DNA from: Litoribaculum gwangyangense
Lineage (GTDB): Bacteria; Bacteroidota; Bacteroidia; Flavobacteriales; Flavobacteriaceae
Direction: 5' to 3'
Assembly (NCBI RefSeq): GCF_039543505.1
Contig: NZ_BAABJW010000001.1
Span: 1,144,452 to 1,208,451, forward strand
DNA: 64,000 bases
Positions 9,475 through 19,084 of the stretch are shown one piece after another. The position numbers and the translations under genes were made by a program. The notes under the pieces were generated by a model. It made no database searches. It was not told where the DNA came from and was given only the letters and a program-made list of their open reading frames with translations. Each line of letters starts with the position of its first letter. The stretch's first letter is position 1.

Positions 9475-12400
9475 TTGAAAATCAATTTTTTAACTAAGTC
9501 ATTTTCCTATTCTGGAATAATTAATTATTCTTTTATTTTAGGAATTCTTTTAAATGCTTGTTCTAATCCTTTAACTAAAGAGGTAACAATGGCTTATGAC
9601 TCTTTACCTGAATATGTGGATTACAACTTTCATATAAAACCAATTCTTTCTGATCGTTGTTACACCTGTCACGGTCCTGATCCTCAAACAAGAAAGGCAG
9701 GGTTAAGGCTTGATATTGAAGAAGAGGCCTTTAAAAAGTTGGAGTCAGGAAATTATGCATTCGTAAGAAATCGTATCTCAAAAAGTGAAGTTATTCATCG
9801 TTTGGTAAGTAATGACCTTGATAAAATAATGCCGCCACCTGAAGCTGAACTCAATATGTCACCTCGTGAAATTGCATTAATAGCAAAATGGATCGAGCAA
9901 GGAGCTCAGTGGAAAGAACATTGGTCTTTTTTAGCACTTAATGCCCCTGAAGTACCACAATTAAATAACGAGTGGAAGCGTAATAATAGTATAGATAATT
10001 ACATTCAAGATAATTTAGTTCAATTAGGGCTTGAGCCATCCACTGAGACAGATAAAGAGCATTTGATAAGAAGAATCACTATGGATCTTACAGGTTTACC
10101 ACCTTCTGTTGAAGACATTGATGCTTTTCTAAATGACACCTCAGAGGATGCTTACGAAAAAGTTGTAGACCGACTTTTACAGAGTGATGCTTACGCTGAA
10201 CGGATGGCACAAGAATGGATGGATGTATCCCGTTATTCAGATTCACATGGGGTTTCATTTGATGGGTATCGAACCTCATGGCCGTTCCGCGATTGGGTTA
10301 TACAAGCCTTCAAAAATAATATGCCTTACGATAAGTTTATAACGCATCAACTAGCTGGAGATCTTATACCTGATGCGAATGAACAATCCAAAATAGCAAC
10401 GGCTTTTGTGCGCATGAATCCTTTAGAAGGTTCTGCCGGTTCTATTCCAGAAGAGTTCCGGGTTGAGTATGTCAACGAAAGGGCAGGGGTAACAGGAACA
10501 GCGCTTCTTGGGCTTACAGTAGAATGTGCCAAATGCCATGATCATAAATTTGATCCCATTTCACAAAAGGAATTTTATCAGATATCTGCTTTTTTTAACA
10601 ACACTATGGAATATGGTTTGGCACCAGCTGATTCCGACCGCCCACCTACAATTATTCTTTTAAATGACAAAGAAAAATCAGAGATTAAAACTTATATTGA
10701 ATCCCTAAATACCGAAAAAAATGAACTTGATAGCGAAGTGAGGTTAAATTATACCAACTATCAAAAACCTTTACCGAAAGCTGCAGTTTCAGAACCTCTT
10801 GGATACTACGCGTTTAACACCATAAAACCTTACAAAAAAGAGATTAAGAGAAAGAAAAAGAAAGAAGAAAAGAAAGAAGAAAAGAAAGATAAAAATAAAA
10901 TTAAGGAAAAAAAGAAAGAAGCAGTTAAAAAGAAAGTGTTTAAAGAACTGCAAATGCTTGACGATAACAAAGAGGCTGAAGCTAATTTAAAAATTACGCT
11001 TACAGATGGGAAATATGGCAAGGCCGCCTATTTTAATGAAGAATATGATAACATATCGCTTCTCAAAATTGGGGAGTTTGAACATTATGATTCTTTTAGT
11101 ATTAGCACATGGATTAACACAGAAAAGGATTCAATAGGATCTTCACAAACCATTATAGGGAATTCTGGAACGGTATTACAATTCCATCGTGGATGGGAAC
11201 TCGCATTAGATTCTACGAATCATGTTAGAGTACGATTTATCCATCGTTTACCCGATGAAGTTATTTCAGTGAGTTCACTAAACTCAATAACTGCCAATCA
11301 ATGGAATCAGGTTGGATTTACCTATGATGGAAGCCAATCTGCAACGGGCATTTCTATTTTTATAAATGGTAAAAAAGTAAATACAAGAACCAATTTTGAT
11401 CAATTAAAAAGATCAATCCTTCCAGTAAATTTTAGCGTGCAACGTGATTCGCTACCTTTGGTAGTTGGAAGTAGCAATCGAAAATGGACAGAAGATCTTG
11501 GATTATTCCGAGGTGCAATTGATGAAATTAGAATCTATAACGAACAGTTATCTCAATGGGAAATGGCCATATTGGGCGAAGCAGAAATTGATGAAAATTC
11601 AAAAGGGATTAAAGAAGAATATTGGTTCTTGAAAGATAAAGCTCTAGCCTCTACAAGAACTAAGATGCGTAAAAAAAGAATAGAAATTAGTAAGATTCTT
11701 GACAGTGCGAATGAATTAATGGTTATGGAAGATCTGAAGGTGCCCCGCAAGACTTATATCTTAGAAAAAGGATTGTATAACCAACACGGGGAGGCCGTTG
11801 AACCAGGAGGGATTGATAAGGTGTTACCGTATAGCAGTAATTTACCAAAAAATAGGTTAGGACTTACCAAATGGCTTTTTGACGATAAGAATCCGATTGT
11901 ACCAAGAGTTGCCATTAATAGATATTGGCAGATGATATTTGGTCAAGGATTAGTAAAAACAGCCGAAGATTTCGGAAGTCAAGGTGAAAGACCAAGCCAT
12001 CCGGAATTATTGGATTGGTTAGCCGTTGATTTTAAAAATAATGGTTGGGACATTAAACGATCTATAAAGCAAATGGTTATGTCGTATACTTACAGGCAGA
12101 CTTCATTTTGTGAAGAATACTTGCGTGAACTGGATCCAGAAAATAAGTATCTGGCTAGAAGTCCTTCATACCGTTGGCCTGCTGAAATGATTAGAGACAA
12201 TGCATTGAAAGCAAGTGGTTTATTGGTTGAAGAGATAGGTGGTCCCAGCGTTAAACCCTATCAACCAGATGGCCTTTGGGCTGAAGTAGGTATGGGTTCC
12301 AAAAAACTTTCTAAATATGTGTCCGACAAAGGAAAGAATTTGTATCGACGCAGTCTATACACTTTTTCAAGACGTTTCGCTCCTAATCCTACCATGATTA

Positions 12401-12801
12401 ATTTTGATATGACTTCAAAAGAAATCTGTACAATACGGCGGACTACAACTAGCACTCCTTTACAGGCTCTTACACTTCTAAACGACCCTCAGTTTGTAGA
12501 AGCCTCAAGGGTATTGTCAGAGAAAGTTCAAAAAGAATTTCCAAATAGCCTAAATCAGCAAATTGAATTGGCATTTAGAAGGTCTACTGGTTTAAAACCT
12601 AATAAAGAGCAACTAGAAATCTTGACTGGACAGTATCAACAGTCTTTAGAGCAATTTAAAAAGGAGCCTGTAATGGCAGATTCTATTTTATCGGTAGGAG
12701 AGTGGCCATTTGACAAAGTACTTTCAAAAGAAAGTACAGCAGCAATGACTCTAGTAGTCAGCACAATTTTGAATTTCGACGAATCTTACATGAAACGATA
12801 A
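9475..12801 (+). CDS. PSD1-type c-cytochrome lipoprotein (DUF1549, LamG-like, DUF1553)
   Basis: A 1,108-residue protein. A TTG start gives a lipoprotein signal (ILLNACS), anchoring it to a membrane. Domain order: Planctomycete-type cytochrome c with heme motif CYTCH (about residues 62-66) and MPPP as the likely axial-Met region; DUF1549 with a second heme-type motif CAKCH (about 351-355); a lysine-rich linker (about 455-490); a LamG-like beta-sandwich (about 510-690); and DUF1553 to the C-terminus (PRVAINRYWQMIFG, TPLQALTLLNDPQFVEASR). The family abounds in Planctomycetes and Verrucomicrobia, where it pairs with DUF1501 proteins; its reaction is not firmly known. The next gene follows after 1 bp, so they form an operon. 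Electron transfer at the cell surface is an inference from the heme motifs. Confidence 0.88.
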   Translation: MKINFLTKSFSYSGIINYSFILGILLNACSNPLTKEVTMAYDSLPEYVDYNFHIKPILSDRCYTCHGPDPQTRKAGLRLDIEEEAFKKLESGNYAFVRNRISKSEVIHRLVSNDLDKIMPPPEAELNMSPREIALIAKWIEQGAQWKEHWSFLALNAPEVPQLNNEWKRNNSIDNYIQDNLVQLGLEPSTETDKEHLIRRITMDLTGLPPSVEDIDAFLNDTSEDAYEKVVDRLLQSDAYAERMAQEWMDVSRYSDSHGVSFDGYRTSWPFRDWVIQAFKNNMPYDKFITHQLAGDLIPDANEQSKIATAFVRMNPLEGSAGSIPEEFRVEYVNERAGVTGTALLGLTVECAKCHDHKFDPISQKEFYQISAFFNNTMEYGLAPADSDRPPTIILLNDKEKSEIKTYIESLNTEKNELDSEVRLNYTNYQKPLPKAAVSEPLGYYAFNTIKPYKKEIKRKKKKEEKKEEKKDKNKIKEKKKEAVKKKVFKELQMLDDNKEAEANLKITLTDGKYGKAAYFNEEYDNISLLKIGEFEHYDSFSISTWINTEKDSIGSSQTIIGNSGTVLQFHRGWELALDSTNHVRVRFIHRLPDEVISVSSLNSITANQWNQVGFTYDGSQSATGISIFINGKKVNTRTNFDQLKRSILPVNFSVQRDSLPLVVGSSNRKWTEDLGLFRGAIDEIRIYNEQLSQWEMAILGEAEIDENSKGIKEEYWFLKDKALASTRTKMRKKRIEISKILDSANELMVMEDLKVPRKTYILEKGLYNQHGEAVEPGGIDKVLPYSSNLPKNRLGLTKWLFDDKNPIVPRVAINRYWQMIFGQGLVKTAEDFGSQGERPSHPELLDWLAVDFKNNGWDIKRSIKQMVMSYTYRQTSFCEEYLRELDPENKYLARSPSYRWPAEMIRDNALKASGLLVEEIGGPSVKPYQPDGLWAEVGMGSKKLSKYVSDKGKNLYRRSLYTFSRRFAPNPTMINFDMTSKEICTIRRTTTSTPLQALTLLNDPQFVEASRVLSEKVQKEFPNSLNQQIELAFRRSTGLKPNKEQLEILTGQYQQSLEQFKKEPVMADSILSVGEWPFDKVLSKESTAAMTLVVSTILNFDESYMKR
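10838..10945 (+). repeat. Homopurine, lysine-encoding tract
   Basis: Almost 100 bases are purine on the plus strand, with an imperfect tandem of GAAAGAAGAAAA units. It encodes a Lys/Glu-rich linker of about 35 residues between the DUF1549 and LamG-like parts of the cytochrome protein. The reading frame continues normally on both sides. Confidence 0.7.
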
Positions 12802-12802
12802 T

Positions 12803-14236
12803 ATGAACGATCACAATCACAACCATCATCATAACCCTATAAGCCGAAAGGATTTTCTAAGTAAAGCCACCCTTGGACTTGGAGCTATATCTTTAGCATC
12901 TTTGATTAATCCCTTAAGCGCGTTTGGCGCATCTTTAAAAACACCTATAGGTCCTCATTTTGCCCCTAAAGCCAAGCGAATCATTTTTTTAAATATGATT
13001 GGGGCGCCTTCACAATTAGATCTGTTTGATTATAAACCAATTCTAACAAAAATGCATGGTGTGGAGTTGCCAAACAGTGTTATGGGAGACCGTGTAACAG
13101 CAACCGTAGCTGCACAAGCTACAAAACCTATAGTTAGACCTCTTTACGAATTTAAACAGCGCGGACAAAGTGGAATGTGGATGAGTGATTTGATGCCTTA
13201 CATGGCTCAAATTACTGATGAGCTATGTATGATTAACTCCATGTATACAGAATCTGTGCAGCATGAACCTGCTCAAATGTTTACTCATACAGGTTCTGAA
13301 ATTCCTGGTAGACCTACCATGGGCTCTTGGATAAGTTATGGACTTGGGTCAGAAAATGAGAACCTCCCAAATTATATTTCTTTAATGACCAAAGGAAATG
13401 AAGGTGGGTCATCTAGATTACTTTCAAGTGGTTTTCTGCCTGCCGAACATCAGGGAGTACAACTTAGGAGCGGTAAAAACCCAGTATTATTTTTAAATAA
13501 CCCTCCTGGTGTTTCTGAGTCTATAAGACGTGAGCAGCTTAATCATCTGCAAAAGTTACAGAATCAAAACTATACAACTTGGGAAGATGAAAGTATAAAA
13601 GCTAAAATGGCTCAATATGAAATGGCTTTTCGAATGCAGACTTCAGTTCCAGAAGTTATGAATACGGAAGGTGAACCAGATCATATTTACGAATTGTATG
13701 GTGAAGATAGCAAGAAACCGGGAACCTTTGCAAGCAATTGCTTATTGGCCAGACGATTGGCTGAGCGTGGTGTGCGATTTGTACAGTTATATCATGGAGG
13801 TTGGGACCACCACAGTAATTTACCAAAACAGATTCCTAAAAACTGTAAAGATGTAGATCAAGCATCAGCCGCCTTAATCATGGATCTTAAACAACGGGGA
13901 TTACTTGAAGATACTCTGGTGATTTGGGGAGGAGAATTTGGTAGAACCAGTTTCTCACAAGGACAATTAACTAAAGATAATTTTGGTAGAGATCATCACC
14001 CTGACGCCTATACCATGTTGATGGCGGGTGCTGGCGTGAAGAAAGGGCTTACATATGGTGCTACCGATGATTTTGGATATCATATTACAGAAAATAAGGT
14101 GCATGTGCACGACTTCAATGCCACAATATTGCATTTGTTGGGAATAGATCATGAAAAACTGAACTATAAGTATCAAGGGAGAAGATTTCGCCTAACCGAT
14201 GTACACGGAAATGTGGTTAAAGATATTTTAAGTTAA
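12803..14236 (+). CDS. DUF1501 family protein with twin-arginine-like leader
   Basis: A 477-residue DUF1501 protein, a family related in fold to sulfatases and alkaline phosphatases. After a His-rich start comes ISRKDFLSKATLGLGAISLASL, a Tat-like leader with S-R-K in place of the usual R-R. Metal-site-like segments are present: HGGWDHH (about residues 332-338), WGGEFGRT (about 375-382), GRDHHPDA (about 394-401) and a final VHVHDFNATILHLLGID. It begins 1 bp after the cytochrome gene and overlaps the next gene by one base, so all three should be made together. In Planctomycetes these proteins always neighbour PSD1 cytochromes; their substrate is unknown. Confidence 0.87.
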   Translation: MNDHNHNHHHNPISRKDFLSKATLGLGAISLASLINPLSAFGASLKTPIGPHFAPKAKRIIFLNMIGAPSQLDLFDYKPILTKMHGVELPNSVMGDRVTATVAAQATKPIVRPLYEFKQRGQSGMWMSDLMPYMAQITDELCMINSMYTESVQHEPAQMFTHTGSEIPGRPTMGSWISYGLGSENENLPNYISLMTKGNEGGSSRLLSSGFLPAEHQGVQLRSGKNPVLFLNNPPGVSESIRREQLNHLQKLQNQNYTTWEDESIKAKMAQYEMAFRMQTSVPEVMNTEGEPDHIYELYGEDSKKPGTFASNCLLARRLAERGVRFVQLYHGGWDHHSNLPKQIPKNCKDVDQASAALIMDLKQRGLLEDTLVIWGGEFGRTSFSQGQLTKDNFGRDHHPDAYTMLMAGAGVKKGLTYGATDDFGYHITENKVHVHDFNATILHLLGIDHEKLNYKYQGRRFRLTDVHGNVVKDILS

Positions 14237-15630
14237 TGGAATGGGAATCTTTTATTGGGCGTTTTCATCCTTTGATGGTTCATTTGCCAATAGGTATATT
14301 TATACTGGGTTATATTTTTGAAGTATTACGTCGATTGAATTTTCAAAATTTAATTGTTTCTAGAAAAGTTGTTGTTTTCACATATATTTTGGGGTTTCTT
14401 ACGGGTTTAGTTGCAGCGATTACTGGATGGTTTTTGTCCTTTAGTGATGATTATGGTATTGAAGCATTAAATAGTCATAAACAATTAGGAATCATAACAT
14501 TAGTGGTTATGTTGCTAGTTATAATCTATCAAATAACGGCTTCAAAAAACAACAACAAATCCAAATTGGCAGCATCTACGTTAGCTATCATACTAACTTT
14601 CCTAACTGGACATTTTGGAGGCAATCTTACCCATGGGTCTAACTATTTGGTTCAGTATGGCCCAGATTTCCTTAAATTTAATGAAAAAAGGTATGCTATT
14701 GATTTAGGTGAAAAAAATCCTGATTCAATTCAAATTTATTCAAACTTTATACAACCACTTATTCAAAATAAATGTGTAGCTTGTCATAGTACTGATAACT
14801 ATAAAGGGGGATTAATTCTTGATCGTTACAGCGACCTATTTATGGATGCTGACCATGGGAAACCTATTTCTCCCGGTAATATTGATAATAGTGAATTATT
14901 TACTCGAGTTACTTTACCAGAAAATCACGAAAAAATTATGCCACCTCGGGGAGCCGGGTTTGGTTATACAGATCTTCAAATTCTGAAGTATTGGATTGAA
15001 AATGGAGCAGATAGTTTGGCTGTTTTCAATTCTGATAGCATGAGCGAGGAGCTGATATCTTTAATGAATCGTGATTTTGGATTAGATTTTAGTCCGAAAC
15101 CACACTATGAGAAAGTTTATGTAGATTCCCTTGATTCAGGTCTTATGACTCAATTGCGCAATTCTGGATTTAAGGTTAATTACTTAGGCTTGTCTAACTT
15201 TTTGCTTGAAGTCGTATTTAAAGAAGATTCAATTACCACTGATCAAATAAAAATACTGAATCAAGTTTCTGATAGAATTACATTTTTGAAAATCTCTAAC
15301 AGTAAGTTATCCGAGGATTTAATTGGAGAAATTGCTGAAATAAAACATTTAACACGTATTGATTTAAGCAAAAATGAGCTCAATGGTAAAATGGTATCGT
15401 TTCTGAATAAACACGACCATCTTGAGGCGGCGAATCTCAATAATACGGATCTAGATGATTTATCATTACAAAAGCTATTAGATAGATTTAATTCTTTAAG
15501 AGTTTATTTAGGCAACACTAATGTCACTCCCACACAAATAATAAATTTAGCTCAAACTTACGAAGACGCTGAAGTAATATCCGAATTTAAATTTGAAAAA
15601 GTAGCTGAAGCCAAGTCGGTTTTTAAATAA
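14236..15630 (+). CDS. DUF2231-like membrane protein with c-type heme domain and LRR-like C-terminus
   Basis: A 464-residue protein with three parts. Residues 1-145 hold about four membrane segments beginning FHPLMVHLPIGIFILGYIFE, typical of DUF2231. Residues about 165-270 form a Planctomycete-type cytochrome c domain with heme motif CVACH and MPPRGAG as the likely Met ligand region. The C-terminal part has leucine-rich-like units (LTRIDLSKNELNG, LEAANLNNTDLDDLSLQKLL). The ATG overlaps the stop of the DUF1501 gene by one base (TAATG), implying coupled translation. Inferred role: membrane partner that passes electrons between the surface cytochrome and the inner membrane. The last gene of the operon. 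Confidence 0.82.
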   Translation: MEWESFIGRFHPLMVHLPIGIFILGYIFEVLRRLNFQNLIVSRKVVVFTYILGFLTGLVAAITGWFLSFSDDYGIEALNSHKQLGIITLVVMLLVIIYQITASKNNNKSKLAASTLAIILTFLTGHFGGNLTHGSNYLVQYGPDFLKFNEKRYAIDLGEKNPDSIQIYSNFIQPLIQNKCVACHSTDNYKGGLILDRYSDLFMDADHGKPISPGNIDNSELFTRVTLPENHEKIMPPRGAGFGYTDLQILKYWIENGADSLAVFNSDSMSEELISLMNRDFGLDFSPKPHYEKVYVDSLDSGLMTQLRNSGFKVNYLGLSNFLLEVVFKEDSITTDQIKILNQVSDRITFLKISNSKLSEDLIGEIAEIKHLTRIDLSKNELNGKMVSFLNKHDHLEAANLNNTDLDDLSLQKLLDRFNSLRVYLGNTNVTPTQIINLAQTYEDAEVISEFKFEKVAEAKSVFK

Positions 15631-15654
15631 AAAAAATTTATTAAATTTTTTTTA
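15631..15654. terminator. All-AT hairpin between convergent genes
   Basis: A7T3-ATT-A3T8 forms an inverted repeat with a U-tract in both directions, sitting between the cytochrome operon and the convergent FG-GAP gene, whose last codons it overlaps. The stem contains no G or C, so termination would be weak. Confidence 0.35.
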
Positions 15655-17227
15655 ACTTGATACAAGTTTTATTACCTGAATAGTCCTTTGCACAAATATT
15701 GACTAGGTTGATATCGATGCTGTCCGATATCGTTGCGGTCCACAAATTTTCACCATACCAGGTCATAGGAACTTTATTACTCATACTATCAAACTCTAAG
15801 TTTATAGCAGTCCAATCTTGTGGCATATTTGGACTTTTATTATCATGAATTCTAGCTTTTATTGTAATTTTTTTACTTTTTTTATTTTCATTTACTTGGA
15901 AATGTGAAATAATAGGCTTGGCTGTATCTGGATTAATATCATAACCTATAAAGATTCTCTCCTCAATACCTTCTGCCCCTTCGCCTTGTCCCATGACGAT
16001 GTCCATTTTTTTATCATTATCTATATCTCCTAATACCATCGACAACGTTAGCGGTGTTTGTTTACCGAAAAAAACAGGTTGCAAGAGGCTAAATTTACCG
16101 GTTCCATCATTAATTAGCAATCTATCTTCTCCTGTTAAGGAACTAATTAAAAAGTCTGGATCTCCATCCGAGTCATAGTCAATAAATACAACATTGTTAT
16201 CATCTTTTCCAATATTATCAGAATCTGGCCAAAGTAACTCAGTATCGTCAATAAATCGTTTGCCCTCATCATTTAAAAAAATATGTTCTCTTCTGGAGCT
16301 AGATTCTTTATCAACAATATCCCCATCATTAACAGTAATTAAATCAAGAAATCCATCATTATTTATATCCATAGCTTCAAAATCATAGTTATTTGTATAA
16401 GCAGGTAAAAGCCTTTTGTCCTCAAAAACCCCTTGCCCATTATTAACAAATATTCTGCTCGTGCCACATCTTTTACAAGATATTGCTATGTCCAAATCAA
16501 AGTCATTGTCAAAATCTATAAATTCCAAATCCCATGAAAATTGAATTAGAAGATCTGGCATTTGATTTTTAGTTACATCTGTAAATTTACCAAATCCATC
16601 ATTTAACCAAAGCATGGTTCTTCCGCCAATATTATTCATGTTAGATCCTTCACCCCAATCTGATAAAATCAAGTCAAGATCACCATCATTATCTACATCT
16701 CCCAACTCTAAATCCCCTACACTAGCGTTTAATTTTGGTAATTGTGTAGCTGTTACATTTTTGAATTTTCCATTTCCAAGGCCGATATAAAGTTCACTTT
16801 GTGTTTGATACGTTGTCCCAACAATAATATCTGGAATGTTATCCTTATTAATATCACGTACTTTTATCACTCTGGAATAAAATTTTTTATCTCCAAAAAT
16901 TTCAGTCGTTATTTCTTTAAACTTTGTTTTTGGACCCTTATTGATAAAAATTCTACTTGCTTCCAAATCTCCCGGTACAGAGTAATTGCCACCATTGGCA
17001 AATATTAAATCTAATAAATGGTCATTATTTATATCTACAACTTCAACTCTATTGGTCCATTCCTTTGTTATGGGTAGGTAAGTAGATGTTTTATCTACCC
17101 ACAATTTTTTCGTTCTACTTATTTCAGCGATATCACTTGGGATATTATTCTGTTTACAATTCAAAATAATAAGCAATACTGAAAAAAGAACTATTCTTAT
17201 TATTCTTTGATTAAACTGTTTTTTCAA
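15641..17227 (-). CDS. FG-GAP/VCBS repeat lipoprotein
   Basis: A 528-residue lipoprotein (signal ending LLIILNC, Cys about residue 24) built of repeated calcium-binding-like loops of the form D-x-D/N-x-D: DINNDHLLDL, DINKDNIPDI, DVDNDGDLDL, DFDNDFDLDI, DINNDGFLDL, DYDSDGDPDF and DIDNDKKMDI. Seven such units are expected to close a beta-propeller; a beta domain follows (about residues 430-528). Proteins of this type bind ligands at the cell surface. The gene faces the cytochrome/DUF1501 operon with about 10 bp between stops. FG-GAP proteins often accompany PSD1/DUF1501 sets in Planctomycetes, which supports a functional link, though it is transcribed separately. Confidence 0.85.
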   Translation of the reverse strand: MKKQFNQRIIRIVLFSVLLIILNCKQNNIPSDIAEISRTKKLWVDKTSTYLPITKEWTNRVEVVDINNDHLLDLIFANGGNYSVPGDLEASRIFINKGPKTKFKEITTEIFGDKKFYSRVIKVRDINKDNIPDIIVGTTYQTQSELYIGLGNGKFKNVTATQLPKLNASVGDLELGDVDNDGDLDLILSDWGEGSNMNNIGGRTMLWLNDGFGKFTDVTKNQMPDLLIQFSWDLEFIDFDNDFDLDIAISCKRCGTSRIFVNNGQGVFEDKRLLPAYTNNYDFEAMDINNDGFLDLITVNDGDIVDKESSSRREHIFLNDEGKRFIDDTELLWPDSDNIGKDDNNVVFIDYDSDGDPDFLISSLTGEDRLLINDGTGKFSLLQPVFFGKQTPLTLSMVLGDIDNDKKMDIVMGQGEGAEGIEERIFIGYDINPDTAKPIISHFQVNENKKSKKITIKARIHDNKSPNMPQDWTAINLEFDSMSNKVPMTWYGENLWTATISDSIDINLVNICAKDYSGNKTCIKLKKI

Positions 17228-17311
17228 TTGAATTATTTAAATTAAGATTTACACATAGTTTCACAAAAGTTGTTGTTTATTTGGTTTTATGCCGAATAAA
17301 TCCTAGTAAAA

Positions 17312-18199
17312 CTAGATTAATTTTTCTTTAAAAAAAGCAATGGTTCGTTCCCAAGCTAAAGACGCCGCTTTTTCATCATATCTAGGTGTGGTATTATTGT
17401 GAAATCCGTGGTTTACATTTTCGTAAAAATGAGCTGTGTAATCAATATTATTTTCTTTTAATGCTTTTTCGTAATCTGGCCAACCGGCATTTACTCGTGT
17501 ATCTAATCCAGCATATTGTAATAATAAAGGGGCCTTTATTAGTGCTGTTTCCTCAGCAGACGGCTGCCCGCCATAAAAGGGAATTGCAGCACCCAAATCA
17601 GGGACTTTAACGGCCATCATATTGGCTATCCAACCACCAAAACAAAAACCAACAACACCAATTTTTCCATTGCAATTTTCATGAGTGCTTAAATATTCAA
17701 AAGCAGCAATAAAATCCTCCAACATTTCATTTCTATCACGCTGACGTTGTAAAGCACGCCCATCATCATCATTTCCTGGGTAGCCTCCAAGTGGTGTTAA
17801 TGCATCTGGTGCCAAGGTTATAAAACTATCAAGAGCTGCGCGCCTTCCAACGTCCTCAATATAGGGGTTTAAACCACGGTTCTCATGCACCACCACAATA
17901 CCTGGTAACTTTCCGGTGGTGTTATCCGGTATCGACAACAAGCCTTTTATAGTACCGCCACCTTTAGGAGAGTCATAATTTATGTATTCAGATTTCAAAC
18001 GCGCATCATCAGGTTTTACCAAAAGTGTATTAATATAATCTGGGGTAATAAAACTCAATAAGGACGAAACCGTAATGCCTCCAACGGCATAAATAGATAG
18101 TTTTTCAACAAATTGACGTCGGTCTATTTTATTATGCGCGTAATAGTCGTATAAATCAAATACTTCTTGATTGATGTCTTCTTTTTTTAATGGTTTCAT
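17312..18199 (-). CDS. Dienelactone hydrolase family protein, exported
   Basis: An alpha/beta-hydrolase of 295 residues. The nucleophile is cysteine in GFCFGGW (about residue 191), as in dienelactone hydrolase rather than a serine esterase; HENRGL (about residue 104) supplies the usual Glu region, GLDTRVNAG the Asp, and NVNHGFHN the His. The N-terminus carries DRRQFVEKLSIYAVGGITVSSLL, a twin-arginine-like signal, so the enzyme probably works outside the cytoplasm, unlike classical dienelactone hydrolases of chlorocatechol breakdown. Its natural substrate cannot be deduced. It is divergent from radC. Confidence 0.85.
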   Translation of the reverse strand: MKPLKKEDINQEVFDLYDYYAHNKIDRRQFVEKLSIYAVGGITVSSLLSFITPDYINTLLVKPDDARLKSEYINYDSPKGGGTIKGLLSIPDNTTGKLPGIVVVHENRGLNPYIEDVGRRAALDSFITLAPDALTPLGGYPGNDDDGRALQRQRDRNEMLEDFIAAFEYLSTHENCNGKIGVVGFCFGGWIANMMAVKVPDLGAAIPFYGGQPSAEETALIKAPLLLQYAGLDTRVNAGWPDYEKALKENNIDYTAHFYENVNHGFHNNTTPRYDEKAASLAWERTIAFFKEKLI

Positions 18200-18337
18200 G
18201 AGAAAATGTTTAATTGTTTTTTAACGATTACATGAAACATCATTTTAATCACTCTCATCGGATTAAATTTTTAATTACAGATGTTTCATCATGTAACTTT
18301 TATTGCTTCTGTAATTTACAATATTTATCTTTATTGC

Positions 18338-19036
18338 ATGACAGAAAAATTACCTTCTTTCTCTATAAAAAACTGGAGTCAAGACGACCAACCTCGTGAA
18401 AAATTGCTTTATAAGGGTAGGGCTGCTTTAAGCGATGCCGAATTGGTAGCGATATTAATTGGTTCAGGAAATAGGGACGAAAGTGCGGTGGCGTTATGCC
18501 AACGTATTTTGGCCAGTGTTGATAATAATTTAAGCGACTTAGGAAAGCTTTCCATAAAGCAACTTATGGAGTATAAAGGCATTGGTGAAGCGAAGGCTAT
18601 CACCATAGCAGCGGCATTGGAATTGGGAAGAAGACGAAGGGGTGAAGAGGCGGTTGAAAAGAAGACCATTACTTCAAGTACTTCTGTTTTTGAATTGATG
18701 CAGCCCGTAATAGGCGAGTTACAGCACGAAGAATTTTGGATAATCTATTTGAACAATTCCAATAAAATCATTCAAAAAAACCAATTGAGTAAAGGCGGCA
18801 TCACAGGCACTTTGGTTGATGTTCGGCTGGTGCTTAAAAGTGCGTTAGAGCTTGGTTCCACAGGTTTGATTTTGGCACATAATCATCCATCAGGAACCTT
18901 AAAGCCAAGTGAATCTGATAAACAAATCACTAATAAATTAAAAATAGCTTCGGAATGTTTAGATATAAAAGTTTTAGACCACTTGATTATTACAGAAAAA
19001 GCATACTTTAGTTTCGCAGATGAAGGAATATTATAG
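18338..19036 (+). CDS. radC: RadC family JAB-domain protein
   Basis: A 232-residue RadC protein (UPF0758). An N-terminal helix-hairpin-helix part (LSDAELVAILIGSG, YKGIGEAKAITIAAALELGRR) precedes the C-terminal JAB/MPN domain with the metal motif HNHPSG and the following SESD (about residues 190-203). The frame is open back to 18281, but the family starts at MTEKLPSFSIKNW, so the ATG at 18338 is chosen. Despite its name, a DNA-repair role for RadC is not established. Confidence 0.9.
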   Translation: MTEKLPSFSIKNWSQDDQPREKLLYKGRAALSDAELVAILIGSGNRDESAVALCQRILASVDNNLSDLGKLSIKQLMEYKGIGEAKAITIAAALELGRRRRGEEAVEKKTITSSTSVFELMQPVIGELQHEEFWIIYLNNSNKIIQKNQLSKGGITGTLVDVRLVLKSALELGSTGLILAHNHPSGTLKPSESDKQITNKLKIASECLDIKVLDHLIITEKAYFSFADEGIL

Positions 19037-19084
19037 GAATGAAATTAAAACCCTTATTTTTATTGAAAACGGTTTTTTGAATTT

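Noticed and set aside
10830..11021. A minus-strand frame rich in Phe, Ser and Leu that looks like membrane protein
   Set aside because: It is the complement of the lysine-encoding homopurine tract, which explains its composition.
18281..18337. A longer N-terminus for RadC
   Set aside because: The extra residues are not found in the family, and the standard start MTEKLPSF lies at 18338.
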